A DNA stretch of 64,000 nt, taken from positions 5,952,001 to 6,016,000 of the forward strand of contig JABWDB010000008.1 of NCBI GenBank assembly GCA_019614645.1. The letters run 5' to 3'. This DNA is from Stratiolaelaps scimitus. Lineage: Eukaryota > Arthropoda > Arachnida > Mesostigmata > Laelapidae. Position numbers and translations under genes: made by a program. The notes under the pieces are model-generated. The model worked only from the letters and a program-made list of their open reading frames with translations, had not been told where the DNA came from and did no database searches. Positions 11,837 through 22,221 of this stretch are shown here, in pieces; within the stretch, counting starts at the first letter, position 1; every line of letters starts with the position of its first letter.

Positions 11837-13531
11837 GCCCTCTATGTCGATTGGATTAAATCATTTTACCTGTGCCGCAAAAGACTAACTAAAAAAGTGA
11901 GATTAGTGAACAATTTTCTTTCGGCATCTGAAGTCGATAACTCAGCTTACTACTACCACTGCTGACAACTCTGCGGCAAAGATCCCGGTCCTGATTAGTT
12001 TTGTTCGAAAGAAAGCTGAATGTTCTGAGGTACCGCGCAGTCCGTGGTTCTTATATTTCCGGCCGACACAGCTGAGATGAAGCTTAGATGGCTGGCAGTA
12101 AGAAGCCTGTAATCTCGAGTGCCCTCGAGTAACATGGCATCGCCTGTGTATAACATTAAAGGTTACATATATCATTGTACGAGTTAGTTGCATGCTTGAT
12201 CGTTTCCAACGTATGAAAGTCCCCTTTTCTGTGAAACGAGAGGGTGCCGAAACCCTATGGGCCACACGAAAATGGTATTTCCTCGTATTTGCCCCGCGTA
12301 TTTTCTATTAACTGCGCTCCCGCGCATCGTCGGCGAACACGTCAAAGTTTCTCTTTTGGGAAAACGCTCCTGTCCCTGCCGATAGGTCAGTGACGGGTTT
12401 AATACGTTCAGCTGTGGCAGCCTAGAATAGGCAACGGCCTCGGCTCCACCGTGACTCTGTGCGCGATTATCAGTATTCACCCAACGTCAACTAGGGTCGC
12501 ACCTAAAACGATCGAAGGTCGTCGCAATGAGACGTTTGCCCACGATAGACAAGAAACAGTAAGCGATAAGGCTGAGCTAGCTACTTACTACCTAGATAGA
12601 ATCTAGACCCATTCGACCACCGTCTCGTCTAGTATTGTCTCCCACTCGAATGGAACGAGCAATAAACTTGGGGACACGGATAATGTTGTACCTATACCGG
12701 CCAGGAGGTTGTGAGGTGATAACCTTTGATGTGCTAGTGCTTACAGTTATCATCATGCGATATAGTGCTTTCCGCAAGATAAGTGTATTGCTGTTAAAGG
12801 CACAGTGAACTGTTAGCGGGGCACATCGTTCTACACTGGAATATATGTATACTGGGACACTTACTATAGCAAGTAGTAATAATTCCCCTAGTATTATATT
12901 CTTAGTATAATTTAACTATAAAAAAAGCAGAGAGTTCTATATGTGGCCAGATGGGAGAGAGAGAGAGAGAGAAAGTTGTGCATGGCATTAGGAAATAACC
13001 AAGTATGGGCATAATAAAAATGGCTATTAACTTCTTGTTCTAAAGTTTAAAATCGATTCTTGTTCTCGCACGCTTTGTCGATATCGAAAAGGAGTTTTTT
13101 TCCGAATGCGTTAAAAGCTTAACAACTGGCAACATTCATTAGTTACATAGGGATTCTCTTTGTGCTAAATGGCTATCAAGCACCTCTTCTGATTTTGCTG
13201 TTCATATGACAAGTGCGTTCGTTCCCCCTCTATTCACAGACGTTACCTTCATCTTCAGCTGCTTCAACATCTGATCGGCCCCGATTTAGGACTACCATTA
13301 CATCATAGTCTCCCGCTAATCTCGGATATCGACCTCAACCACTCAGCAGTTGGCCTCAACGCTATCAGGCAGATTAGTCGAAGTTAGATGAAACGGGCTT
13401 TAAAGTCACGGGTGTCAAATCGATATTCGCTGGAACATTAATTAGCGCGGCTAATTTATTACCACCCGCGCTACGAAGATTGTCGATCCTTTGCGTGTCA
13501 CAATCATACACGGTGCTCGCGCTGCAGCAGA

Positions 13532-14029
13532 ATGAGCAAGTTCAAGTGTCAAAAATGCCGAAGGGAGTTGTTCGACAGCGCCTTTGTGCTCACAAATCAC
13601 TCCGAGCCATGGACCATGAGCCAGGCTTCGCCCTGCTCTGCAGGAGCAACTGTTTGGTACCTCAAGGACGAGGTTGTCGAAACGTGGCTGCAGATACAGC
13701 TGGATGCTAGCGAATGGGTCAAGGGGAAAATCCACTGCCCGCATTGCACGCTACGTCTGGGGTCGTTCGACTTCGTCAGCGGGACACAGTGCAATTGTGG
13801 GCAACACGTACTGCCACCGATACATATCACGAAATCGAGGGTTGATCACGAAAACTCCGAGTTTCTAAAGCGAGCGCTCGACCAGTTCGTTCAGAAGCCT
13901 CCTGACGAAGCGAGTGGTGACGGCCAAGACGCGGTCACCGATCCGATACCATTCACGATGGTTACAGAAGCGGAGGTTTCCACAGCAGCTTCGGCTTCTC
14001 TTGCGGCAAATGCGATCGGTACCGAGTGA
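13532..14029 (+). CDS. RNF180/DUSP12-type zinc-binding domain protein
   Basis: An intronless 165-residue frame from ATG 13532 to TGA 14027-14029. Residues 1-105 contain FKCQKCRREL, a later H and C, then KIHCPHC, LRLGSFDF, CNCGQ and ITKSRVD. This order of CxxC pairs, ending in a (K/R)SR(V/T)D motif, is shared by the N-terminal part of the E3 ligase RNF180 (Rines) and the C-terminal zinc domain of the phosphatase DUSP12/YVH1. The LGxFxF and GxxCxCG spacing looks closer to RNF180. There is no RING finger and no phosphatase domain, so neither enzyme activity is present in this frame. The last 50 residues are acidic and alanine-rich, without motifs. It could be a complete small zinc protein or the sole exon of a gene with missed neighbours. 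It lies 1.8 kb upstream of the bisphosphatase gene on the same strand. Confidence 0.75.
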   Translation: MSKFKCQKCRRELFDSAFVLTNHSEPWTMSQASPCSAGATVWYLKDEVVETWLQIQLDASEWVKGKIHCPHCTLRLGSFDFVSGTQCNCGQHVLPPIHITKSRVDHENSEFLKRALDQFVQKPPDEASGDGQDAVTDPIPFTMVTEAEVSTAASASLAANAIGTE

Positions 14030-14786
14030 TGCCTGCATTGCGATAAACTAGGATAGGGTGAGGTGAACCCTGTTGATAAGCATGTATATATCCGCGACTG
14101 TTGGAAAATTGAAGATCACTGGTCATTTTGTTGTTGAACCCATCCGAAGGTGTCGCTGTTTGTGCAACGTGATGTAGGCATTGGCCTAGGCTTGAGAGCA
14201 GATGTGATCTTTGAACTTGATTCGAGGCTACCCTTGAGTTGATCAGGCAAATTTGCTATGGAAATGCTATGGCAGATTTGCTATGGAAATTCTTCTTGCT
14301 TATGGAAATGAACCCGTTATAATTTGACCCAAGTTGTGAATATCTCATAATACGACTAGTGTCTATTCATTCATAGTGTCTACAAGCGCGAAAGGTTCGG
14401 GTTCGATTCCCTTGTCCTTCATCCTCCCTTATACCAATGCTAATATCTCCGGTGGTTTCGGCTATCTCACTGAGCGAGTATAATTAGCCGAGCTAGTATA
14501 TACAAGTGAAATCCGGAAATGATTTTTATGGTCCAGCCTAGACTGTTACTTGAGAGTATCAACATTAGCCTAGACTGTTTTAGTTCTAATAAGCAAGCTT
14601 CTGTCGCCGTTCTAGCGGCAGAAGATCTTCGTCGAACTTACGCCTCTCCAGCGGCAAAAGCGTTCCTAAGTGGCTTGTCCATTAGAAGTTGCAGTGTTTG
14701 AAGTTCGGCGGACGTCTAGCCGCCGTCAAAGATTGGGGCGTCACAAAAGTCTACGGAGATGGCTAATAGGATACCTCAAGGTCGAG

Positions 14787-14832
<46 letters not shown>

Positions 14833-15793
14833 ATAACTTTTCATACAAAAACATAATATAATTATTCATAATGTCTCTGAACAGAATCAACAACTGTACG
14901 TCCATTACTGTATCAATACATCTGATTTTCTGTTCCATAGCCAAGATATTACCAACCACTGCACACAAATATCTCGTAGCGCCTTAGTGACGGAGGAAGG
15001 ACAACCAGTGGAGGTTTATGCCCAAGCTTCACAGCACTATATCGACAGCAACAGCTGACTTCGCTGCCTCTGACTTGGTCGATTACGCCGTCGCTAAAAT
15101 AGTAAATTTAACCATTGGCAATTTCGAATAAAGACATTTATGTTGGTTATTGTGTTTGTTGACAAATTGCGTTTTTTTATTGCTTTACAAAAGCTGTCTA
15201 AATCATAACCCATTTTTTCAATCCCCTTCGTGACCATTAGCGGTACTTGACTGGAGATTTTCACCCGCGTCAATGTGAACATTGTCGCGCTCGCGTTGTC
15301 TTTTCACTAGAATTGTTGTCTTGTCTAAAATCTAAGTTCGGCACACGCACATTGACACGAGAAACATCCATTTTTTGTCAACAAGTTCAAGTGAACTAAG
15401 CGCTGCGAGGTAGCACTGTTGACAGTGCATTCGACAAGTCGAATGCGCTGTCAACAGCGATAACCGTTTGCACAAGTTTTTTTTTTGGCAAATTACGTTA
15501 ATTTCGGTGTGGCACTAGATAATGAGAAACTGAAACGCAAAAATATACATCTGTTCTCCGCGTCGAGGAAGCTATATTGATAACGTCCGGGAGAAACGCT
15601 TTGAAACAGATGTCAAAAACAACCGTTTAGCGCTGTACTGTGTGGGGTACCCTTTTCGATCAATAGTAGATGTGAGTCGTTACTACAGCTAGAGCTTGCC
15701 CTCGAGTTCTAGGGTAAAAACGTTTAATTAGTTAGTTGGAAGGAGTATAATTGGCTGGGGCCCTCACTAGGAAACGCCTCCTTGTTTGTACAG
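14030..15793. other. spacer; AT repeat, hairpin, isolated B-box-like site
   Basis: No exon is supported. A (TA)n tract runs from about 14788 to 14835. GGTTCGATTCCC near 14403 resembles a pol III B box but has no convincing A box. A near-palindrome is listed separately at 15416-15457. The noncoding leader of the downstream bisphosphatase gene may start at the acceptor TTTGTACAG|G at 15794. Confidence 0.5.
15416..15457. repeat. near-perfect palindrome with 2-base loop
   Basis: CTGTTGACAGTGCATTCGAC (15416-15435) pairs with 15438-15457 over 20 positions; the only non-Watson-Crick pair is one G-U. The loop is AA. In DNA this could extrude as a cruciform, and if transcribed it would form a long hairpin. 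Its origin is unknown. Confidence 0.8.
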
Positions 15794-15840
15794 GACATCA
15801 TACAAGTCCTGCCGTTTCGCCGTGTCAGCATATTGCGTAT

Positions 15841-15849
15841 ATGTTATAA
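15841..15849 (+). promoter_or_regulatory. two-codon upstream ORF before the bisphosphatase start
   Basis: ATG TTA TAA ends six bases before the first in-frame ATG (15856) of the bisphosphatase exon. If it lies in the mRNA, which the acceptor at 15794 suggests, scanning ribosomes would meet it first. That could favour initiation at the later in-frame ATG codons 15937 or 15958. Confidence 0.4.
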
Positions 15850-15855
15850 CTGGAC

Positions 15856-18800
15856 ATGACGAATGACGACAATGCAAATGTGTTCAAATCTTTCCCTTTC
15901 ACAGGCGAACCCGTACAGGGACACCAGCAGCAGAAAATGTCGCTCGACACGAATGCCATGACACTGACGCGGTTTGTGCTCGCGCAACAACGAAAGTACA
16001 AAAGTGCCTCAGGCGATCTCACCCAGTTAATCGCGTCGCTGCAAACGGCCATCAAGGCAGTAGCCTCCGCCGTACGACGAGCCGGTTAGTAGCTTAGCTA
16101 TTGCAACTATTATGAGCTGGCATGCAGTGAATACATGGCCAGCCGGGCACCTTTCTCGCTACATCACAGCAATCTTCAAGAAGAAATCGGTTCCACATAA
16201 ACTTTTTCCCATTGAAACAGCTTGCGCTTGTAGTCAACGTTAGGGCGCACGCATAGCACGCTCTGCGACACTGGTTTATATCAAGGGTTCGTCGGATACT
16301 TTACCCACCTTGATTATTTTCATTTTAATTAGTACTTTGAGAACTATATTTACGCATCGTAAGATTATGATTTCGGAAATGGTACAGAGAATATACGGTA
16401 CAACATGTTCATTTCTCATCACGGCTTCCCGGCCTGCTTTGTCGTATCATTGTGAAGCGAAGTAGTTATCAGGAGTATTATTATGATTGAGGAGTATTAT
16501 GATTAGTATTGCATTATTATTATCATTATTGTTACAAATTACCAACACCGTGCCTATCACTACGATGACGACCACTGTTACTGCGTTACCAAGCGTTGTG
16601 TGTGTGGTATATGTGAATAATGATATACATTGCATGCACGTAATGGAGGGGACAACGACGACTGTCGTTCAACTGGCGGATTATCACTATCTATCTAGCA
16701 GTCATATGTGATATCGGTCACACAGCCTGCGTTAGTCTCACGATGGTGGCCTTCGCGGTACAAGCGATGCCAAGCAATGCCTTACCTCCAACCATCCATT
16801 CGTTCGTCCGTCCGTCCGTCCGTCGTTTAAGGCCAATAGTCGTCGTTTTTTACTGTTGCTGTGGCGCCACTCCTGCATTCGAACGTCGCTGGCCCTCTCC
16901 CTAAAATGGCGACCTGCATGAGTGTCGTCAACAACACGGGGCGCTCACTATGCAACGATCTGCGCTCCTGATTTAGCCGTCAATGCAAGACGAGTAAGGG
17001 AAGCTTCTGGGAAGCTCACAAAGTTTCATGAATCAAATGTTGCTGTTGGCCTAACCTCACGGGGTGGCCTCCGGTCACCGGGAAGTTGCCAGGTCCAACG
17101 TGTGAAGTGCGTACTGGAATTGTGCTGCCGTTTTCGTAGCCAAGTGACATCATTTGGGCGATAGCAGGCTTCGTGCGAAACGGAAAACAATCGGCCGAAA
17201 TGGACTTTGACAGCCCCGAAGCCGAGCAGGATTTTCCCGGTCTATACACCGAGGATAAGATTGGCGGCGATGATGAAAGTAGGAAGATATTGTCTGTTAA
17301 GAAGAAGAAGGACAAGGATAAGGACAAAGGATACAAGGCGTTCGAGGAGGATGGCTCAGGCGGATCGACGGAAGACCTCAACAAGGGCTCGTCATCTCGA
17401 AGGTTTAAGTTTGGAAAGTCGAGCTCGAAATCGAGCAGTAAACCTGTCAAGGTAAAGCTCTTTGGTGTCGAGCTTAAGGACGTTGTACAGCGGAATCCCA
17501 GTGACGACCCGAAACGGCCACTTGTACCTCGATTCCTACTACGGGCGTTGAACTACCTCGAACAAGGCTACCGGCCAGGAATGAACTTCTATAAAGGAAC
17601 TTCTCATTATAAATCGAAAATACACGTTGTGCGACACGGCCTTAACTATGGTGAAGAGTTACCGCTTCAAGATCCGCAGATTGTAGCTGGTCTAGTCAAG
17701 CTATTCGTACGCGAACTTCCCTGTCATATTTTAGGAGCGGTCATCGAGTCAAAGTTGGAAGAGGCACGACCCTCAGAGAAAAAAGCACAAAAAATACAAA
17801 ATCTCTACAAAAATGAGGTTTCCGGAGTAAACCGAGCAGTATTCGAGCGTCTCATCCTCCACATGGACGTCATCGGCATCGATCTAACTCCTCTGCTCAG
17901 AGTTTCTCAGAGAGCGCTTGCGCTGCTGAAGCCGGTGATGTCACCATTGACAGTCGAGGACGAACTGAAGGTCGAGGAGGCGCGGCTAGCACGGATGCAT
18001 GCACTCGTGACAAAATCGAAAGAAAGCGGAAACAAGGATAAGGCCGGCTCAAAGGATACCAGCAAACACAAGGACAATGAGGAGAAGCTTTGGGAAGCTC
18101 AGCGGAACGTCACCCAGCTGAAACGAAGGCTCAAGCAAATGAATTCGGTAACTCAAGCTGACGATAAGGAGGTTGAGCTTAACCTTGAGGAACGAAAGGA
18201 TGAGCCAGTGGTTGTGAAGGATGACAACAAGAAGAAAGAAACAACGAAAACTAAGGCAAAAGATAAGGAACCTGTACCGGTGGTGGTTGAGAAACCGCGT
18301 TCGAATTCGGCCTCCAACGAAGAAACGAAGGAGGCTTCCATTGTTAACCACAGCTCCGGAGCTCGAGTGAAGGCGGCAGAGGAAACAAATATCCGGCAAA
18401 TTGAAGAGAAAAAGTTAGAAGTCGCCAAGGAACAAAGTGCACCTGACGAGGATTCCGTCGCTCCGGTGGCGAAGTCTGAGGCTGAAGAAGCCAAGGTATC
18501 AACCGTCGAAGCGCTGGACCCAGCAATACCCGCTGTGGAGAAGAAGATCTCGCCAGCTCCCGAGCCCAAGCACGATCAGATCCTTCAGCCGGTGCCGGCG
18601 CCTCCGATTGAGGCGAAACCTGCACCGACTGCGGCGACGACAATGGATCAGCCTATAACGCTATCACCAGTGGGTGACAGACCAACGCAGTTGGTGCAGG
18701 ATATGCAAAACGTTTTTGCTGATTCGACGTCGTTCGATCAGGTTGTCGAATCCTTTCAGACGAGTGCAATTCGAGGTGATCCCATTGTCGCATCGACGTC

Positions 18801-21800
18801 GCCGTTCGGCCCAAGCAGCGAGCCTATACTCGCCACAGGTCTGCCTCCCACTGAACATCAATTGGTCAAGCCCGAGGCTCTGACGGGCAAACCCCTCGAG
18901 AACGCCGAACTGCACCGAATACAGCAGGAGTGGCGTTTCGTGCTTGCCGAACAGGTTGAACTTCTGCGTATGAATCACGACCTAAAGCGGCGAATTCGCG
19001 ATGAGCACAAACAGATGAAAATGATCCAGATGGTTCGAAATCATAAGTCGCGTCTCTCGCAGATAAAGCCCATGTATCATGATCCTTTAGAGAAAATTCC
19101 CGCTGACAAACTCCGCGAAGTATTGCAGCAATTCATCGAGTCCAATGCCAATCTCACAAATGCCACGCAGGCTGTTGCTACTCAAGTATTCGAGGAGAAG
19201 CTCGCGCTGGCCAGGGCGCGGGCACTTGAGAAATGTCCCAGCCTTAGTTAAGAAGATCCCAATTCTAATTTCTGCTCTCCGTGACCCCCACCCAGCCCCT
19301 GCCGCTTTGTCGAAGAGGAAGCATTTTGTACTTTATATCTATACATATATATATATGTAGTGTCTCGGGGCACACACAAATCAAGCTATATTATATATAT
19401 ATCATGTAGTGAAGACTAGATAGTGAATTGTGAAGAGCCCGGACGGCGGCTCGTACATTGTCAAAACGATCAATGCAAACTCGATCATGTACGCGCGTCT
19501 TATGTTACTGTGGATTAATGATTTCTCAAATAGTCCTGGTCGTTATCAAATTCATATGTCAACTGGACTTCGTAAAATATATTCAACGAGTAGCTGCATA
19601 AAGAATAGTTGGTCTGCCAAATATTTCATCTTGTATTAATTGAGGTTCAGCAACAGGACAATCTGTGACCGCGAATCAGTGCGACAAACGCGATAATCAG
19701 AAAACCATGACACGTAAACAATACACATAATAATAATAGTGAGAATATAAGCAATTTCGACTTAAATAATATAAAAATGAGGATCTTTTGTTAACACGCC
19801 TTCGTCTACGAAGGCCAGACATTGGGTAACACACACGATCGACACAAAATTATTGCCTCTGATTATGGGCAAACTCAGACGGGACAACTACGGTATGTTT
19901 GTGTGATATGAAATATTAATTACAAAATAATACTAATTAATATCAATCAATGCATACGAGGGTAGAGGGGATTCTCACATGGACAATGTGTAATCAGTGG
20001 CGTCGGATGGAATTGATGTTTTCCCAGACTCGCCACTTCTGCAGGCACAATATGGCCACTCAATAACAATGGTTTAAACAAACCTCCGAATCAATGTTAG
20101 TCATCATTTGTGATCGTAAATCAAGTACGTTTTGCGACCGACATTATTAAGTAAAGGTGTGCGTTTCACATACCGTGAGTCGGGTCGTAAATCCCGCACG
20201 CTTCGCGAAAGTTGGTGCAGTCCCAGCCGCAGCAGCAGCACGATAGCCTTCAAAGACTACAAAGACCACACACAACTTATATATATATATATATCATGTA
20301 TATCAAAGACAAAATTACACACGGAGAAACCGACACTTTATGCGGGACTCGTTCGAAGACCACAACGATTATTTCACCAATAGTCCACCGAGAAAGTTTG
20401 ACAGAGAACGGTCCACCGAAATGATAGATGCTTTATTAATCTCGCGCCATAATCTGGACGCGGTTATATATTAATTAAAGTACGTGTATTTATATGATTA
20501 TGAATTACAATATTGCTTATTTTTTGGAAACAATTCCAATATATCTTTCCTGCTTATCGAGGGCGAGCCTCTTCGCTGTAGCATCGCGTACGGTGTTGCA
20601 GTAGTATTGTCTTCTCATCAATAATATTATAGATTGTGTGTGCAATTTATTACACGTGTTTTATAGCATTAGTACGACCACTAATGATAACGAGTTTATT
20701 GCTCGAATGAACATACTAAAATGAAGACGACGAAAATAGGGATTCGCTGAGACAAGATAAAAATAGCAAGCTTATTAATATGAGACATATATATATATCA
20801 AATGAGCCGATCACCTGTCAACGAGTATTTGGGTGGTTGTTACTAACGGTGGCGCTCATATTGTGACTTTGAATAATCTCGTGGACGATAGCCTCGGCTT
20901 GTTAATATATATATATATATATATATGTATCTCACAAGGAATTCAAGAACATAGAACACAATGCAAATAGCTAGAAAACAGTTTGGAATAATTTCGAACG
21001 CATATGTATGTCCTTCACGAGTGTAGGTAGGTGTATGCAGGCACATTAGTGAGTATGCTCTATTGGGAGCTCGTGTAAACCTCGCTATAAAATCACTGGC
21101 ATCATTGGAGCAGAATTATCTCGAAATTTCTCGATTGTATCAGTGTAACAGGTATGTTCTCCGGGCGAGAGATGGCGACTAGCGTGCATTACGTCGTGTT
21201 GGGTGCGACAATACACTTGCCACATAGCAGCCTTAGAGATTCTGTCAAGTTCGCTCGTTCAGCGAGACTTGAGCACACACAAGGTGCGCGTGTACATATA
21301 CAATGTTCGACTATTTGGGGGGACGCCGGTAAGAACGACGAAGAAGCTGTGATGACTTAATGAAAACGAACACTCGAGAACCAACAAGCAGCACACAACA
21401 TATGGATAAACGCGAGACAAGTAGAGGGTAATTATTCGTAAGAAAAACAACAAGAACTCCATGTTTCGAATGCATTTCAATGCTCTTTGTAATGTTGGAC
21501 AAATTTACGTCGCGAAATAAAGGACAAAATAAACGAACGATTCGGTTTATTCAGACGTGGCCAAGATGTTTTCATTGGTGTTGAAGCTGTAGTGCTTAAA
21601 TGTGATGATTCATGAATTGTACTAATTATTTGCACTTTTTGCTTTCACGCAGGCGCGTGTGAGCATCGTTAAATCGCATAATGCTATACAAATTAGTTGT
21701 ATGTTTCAGGATAGTGGACTGTTTGTCCAGAAACAGCTCCGGCGTTGGTTCATGACATTAGACGCAACGACAGCTGACGACGGTAGCAGATGAATGGCGG

Positions 21801-22157
21801 CCGGTTAATGAAAATAGCCTTTTAATGATAACTGTTAACAGTTTCTGCGTGCCATGTCTCTGTGTCTGGCCAGGTATCGCCAATCTCTATGGCATCGCGG
21901 GCAACACTAATGTCCAGGGTGAGGAGCAGAAGAAGTTGGACGTTCTGGCCAATGATCTCTTCGTCAATATGCTCAAGAGTTCCTTCACGACGTGTTTGCT
22001 CGTATCGGAAGAGGATGACAGCGCTATCGAGGTTGAAACGGAGAAGCAGGTAAAATCTCACTGGCTTCCGTAGCTGATGACAGAAGACTGTAGTGCTGTC
22101 GAAACTGTGTTCCCCTGGAAAATCTAAACTCCTCACATTGTCTGAAGCACTGAAATC

Positions 22158-22221
<64 letters not shown>

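Larger units (their letters stand above)
10554..13531. other. no gene seen; short repeats
   Basis: No supported exon. Contains a 24-bp tandem duplication (10954-10997), a (TA)n tract at 11808-11836 and a (GA)n run near 12955-12972. Confidence 0.5.

Noticed and set aside
14380..14425. A tRNA gene suggested by GGTTCGATTCCC
   Set aside because: No A box, acceptor stem or anticodon arm could be fitted around this B-box-like sequence.
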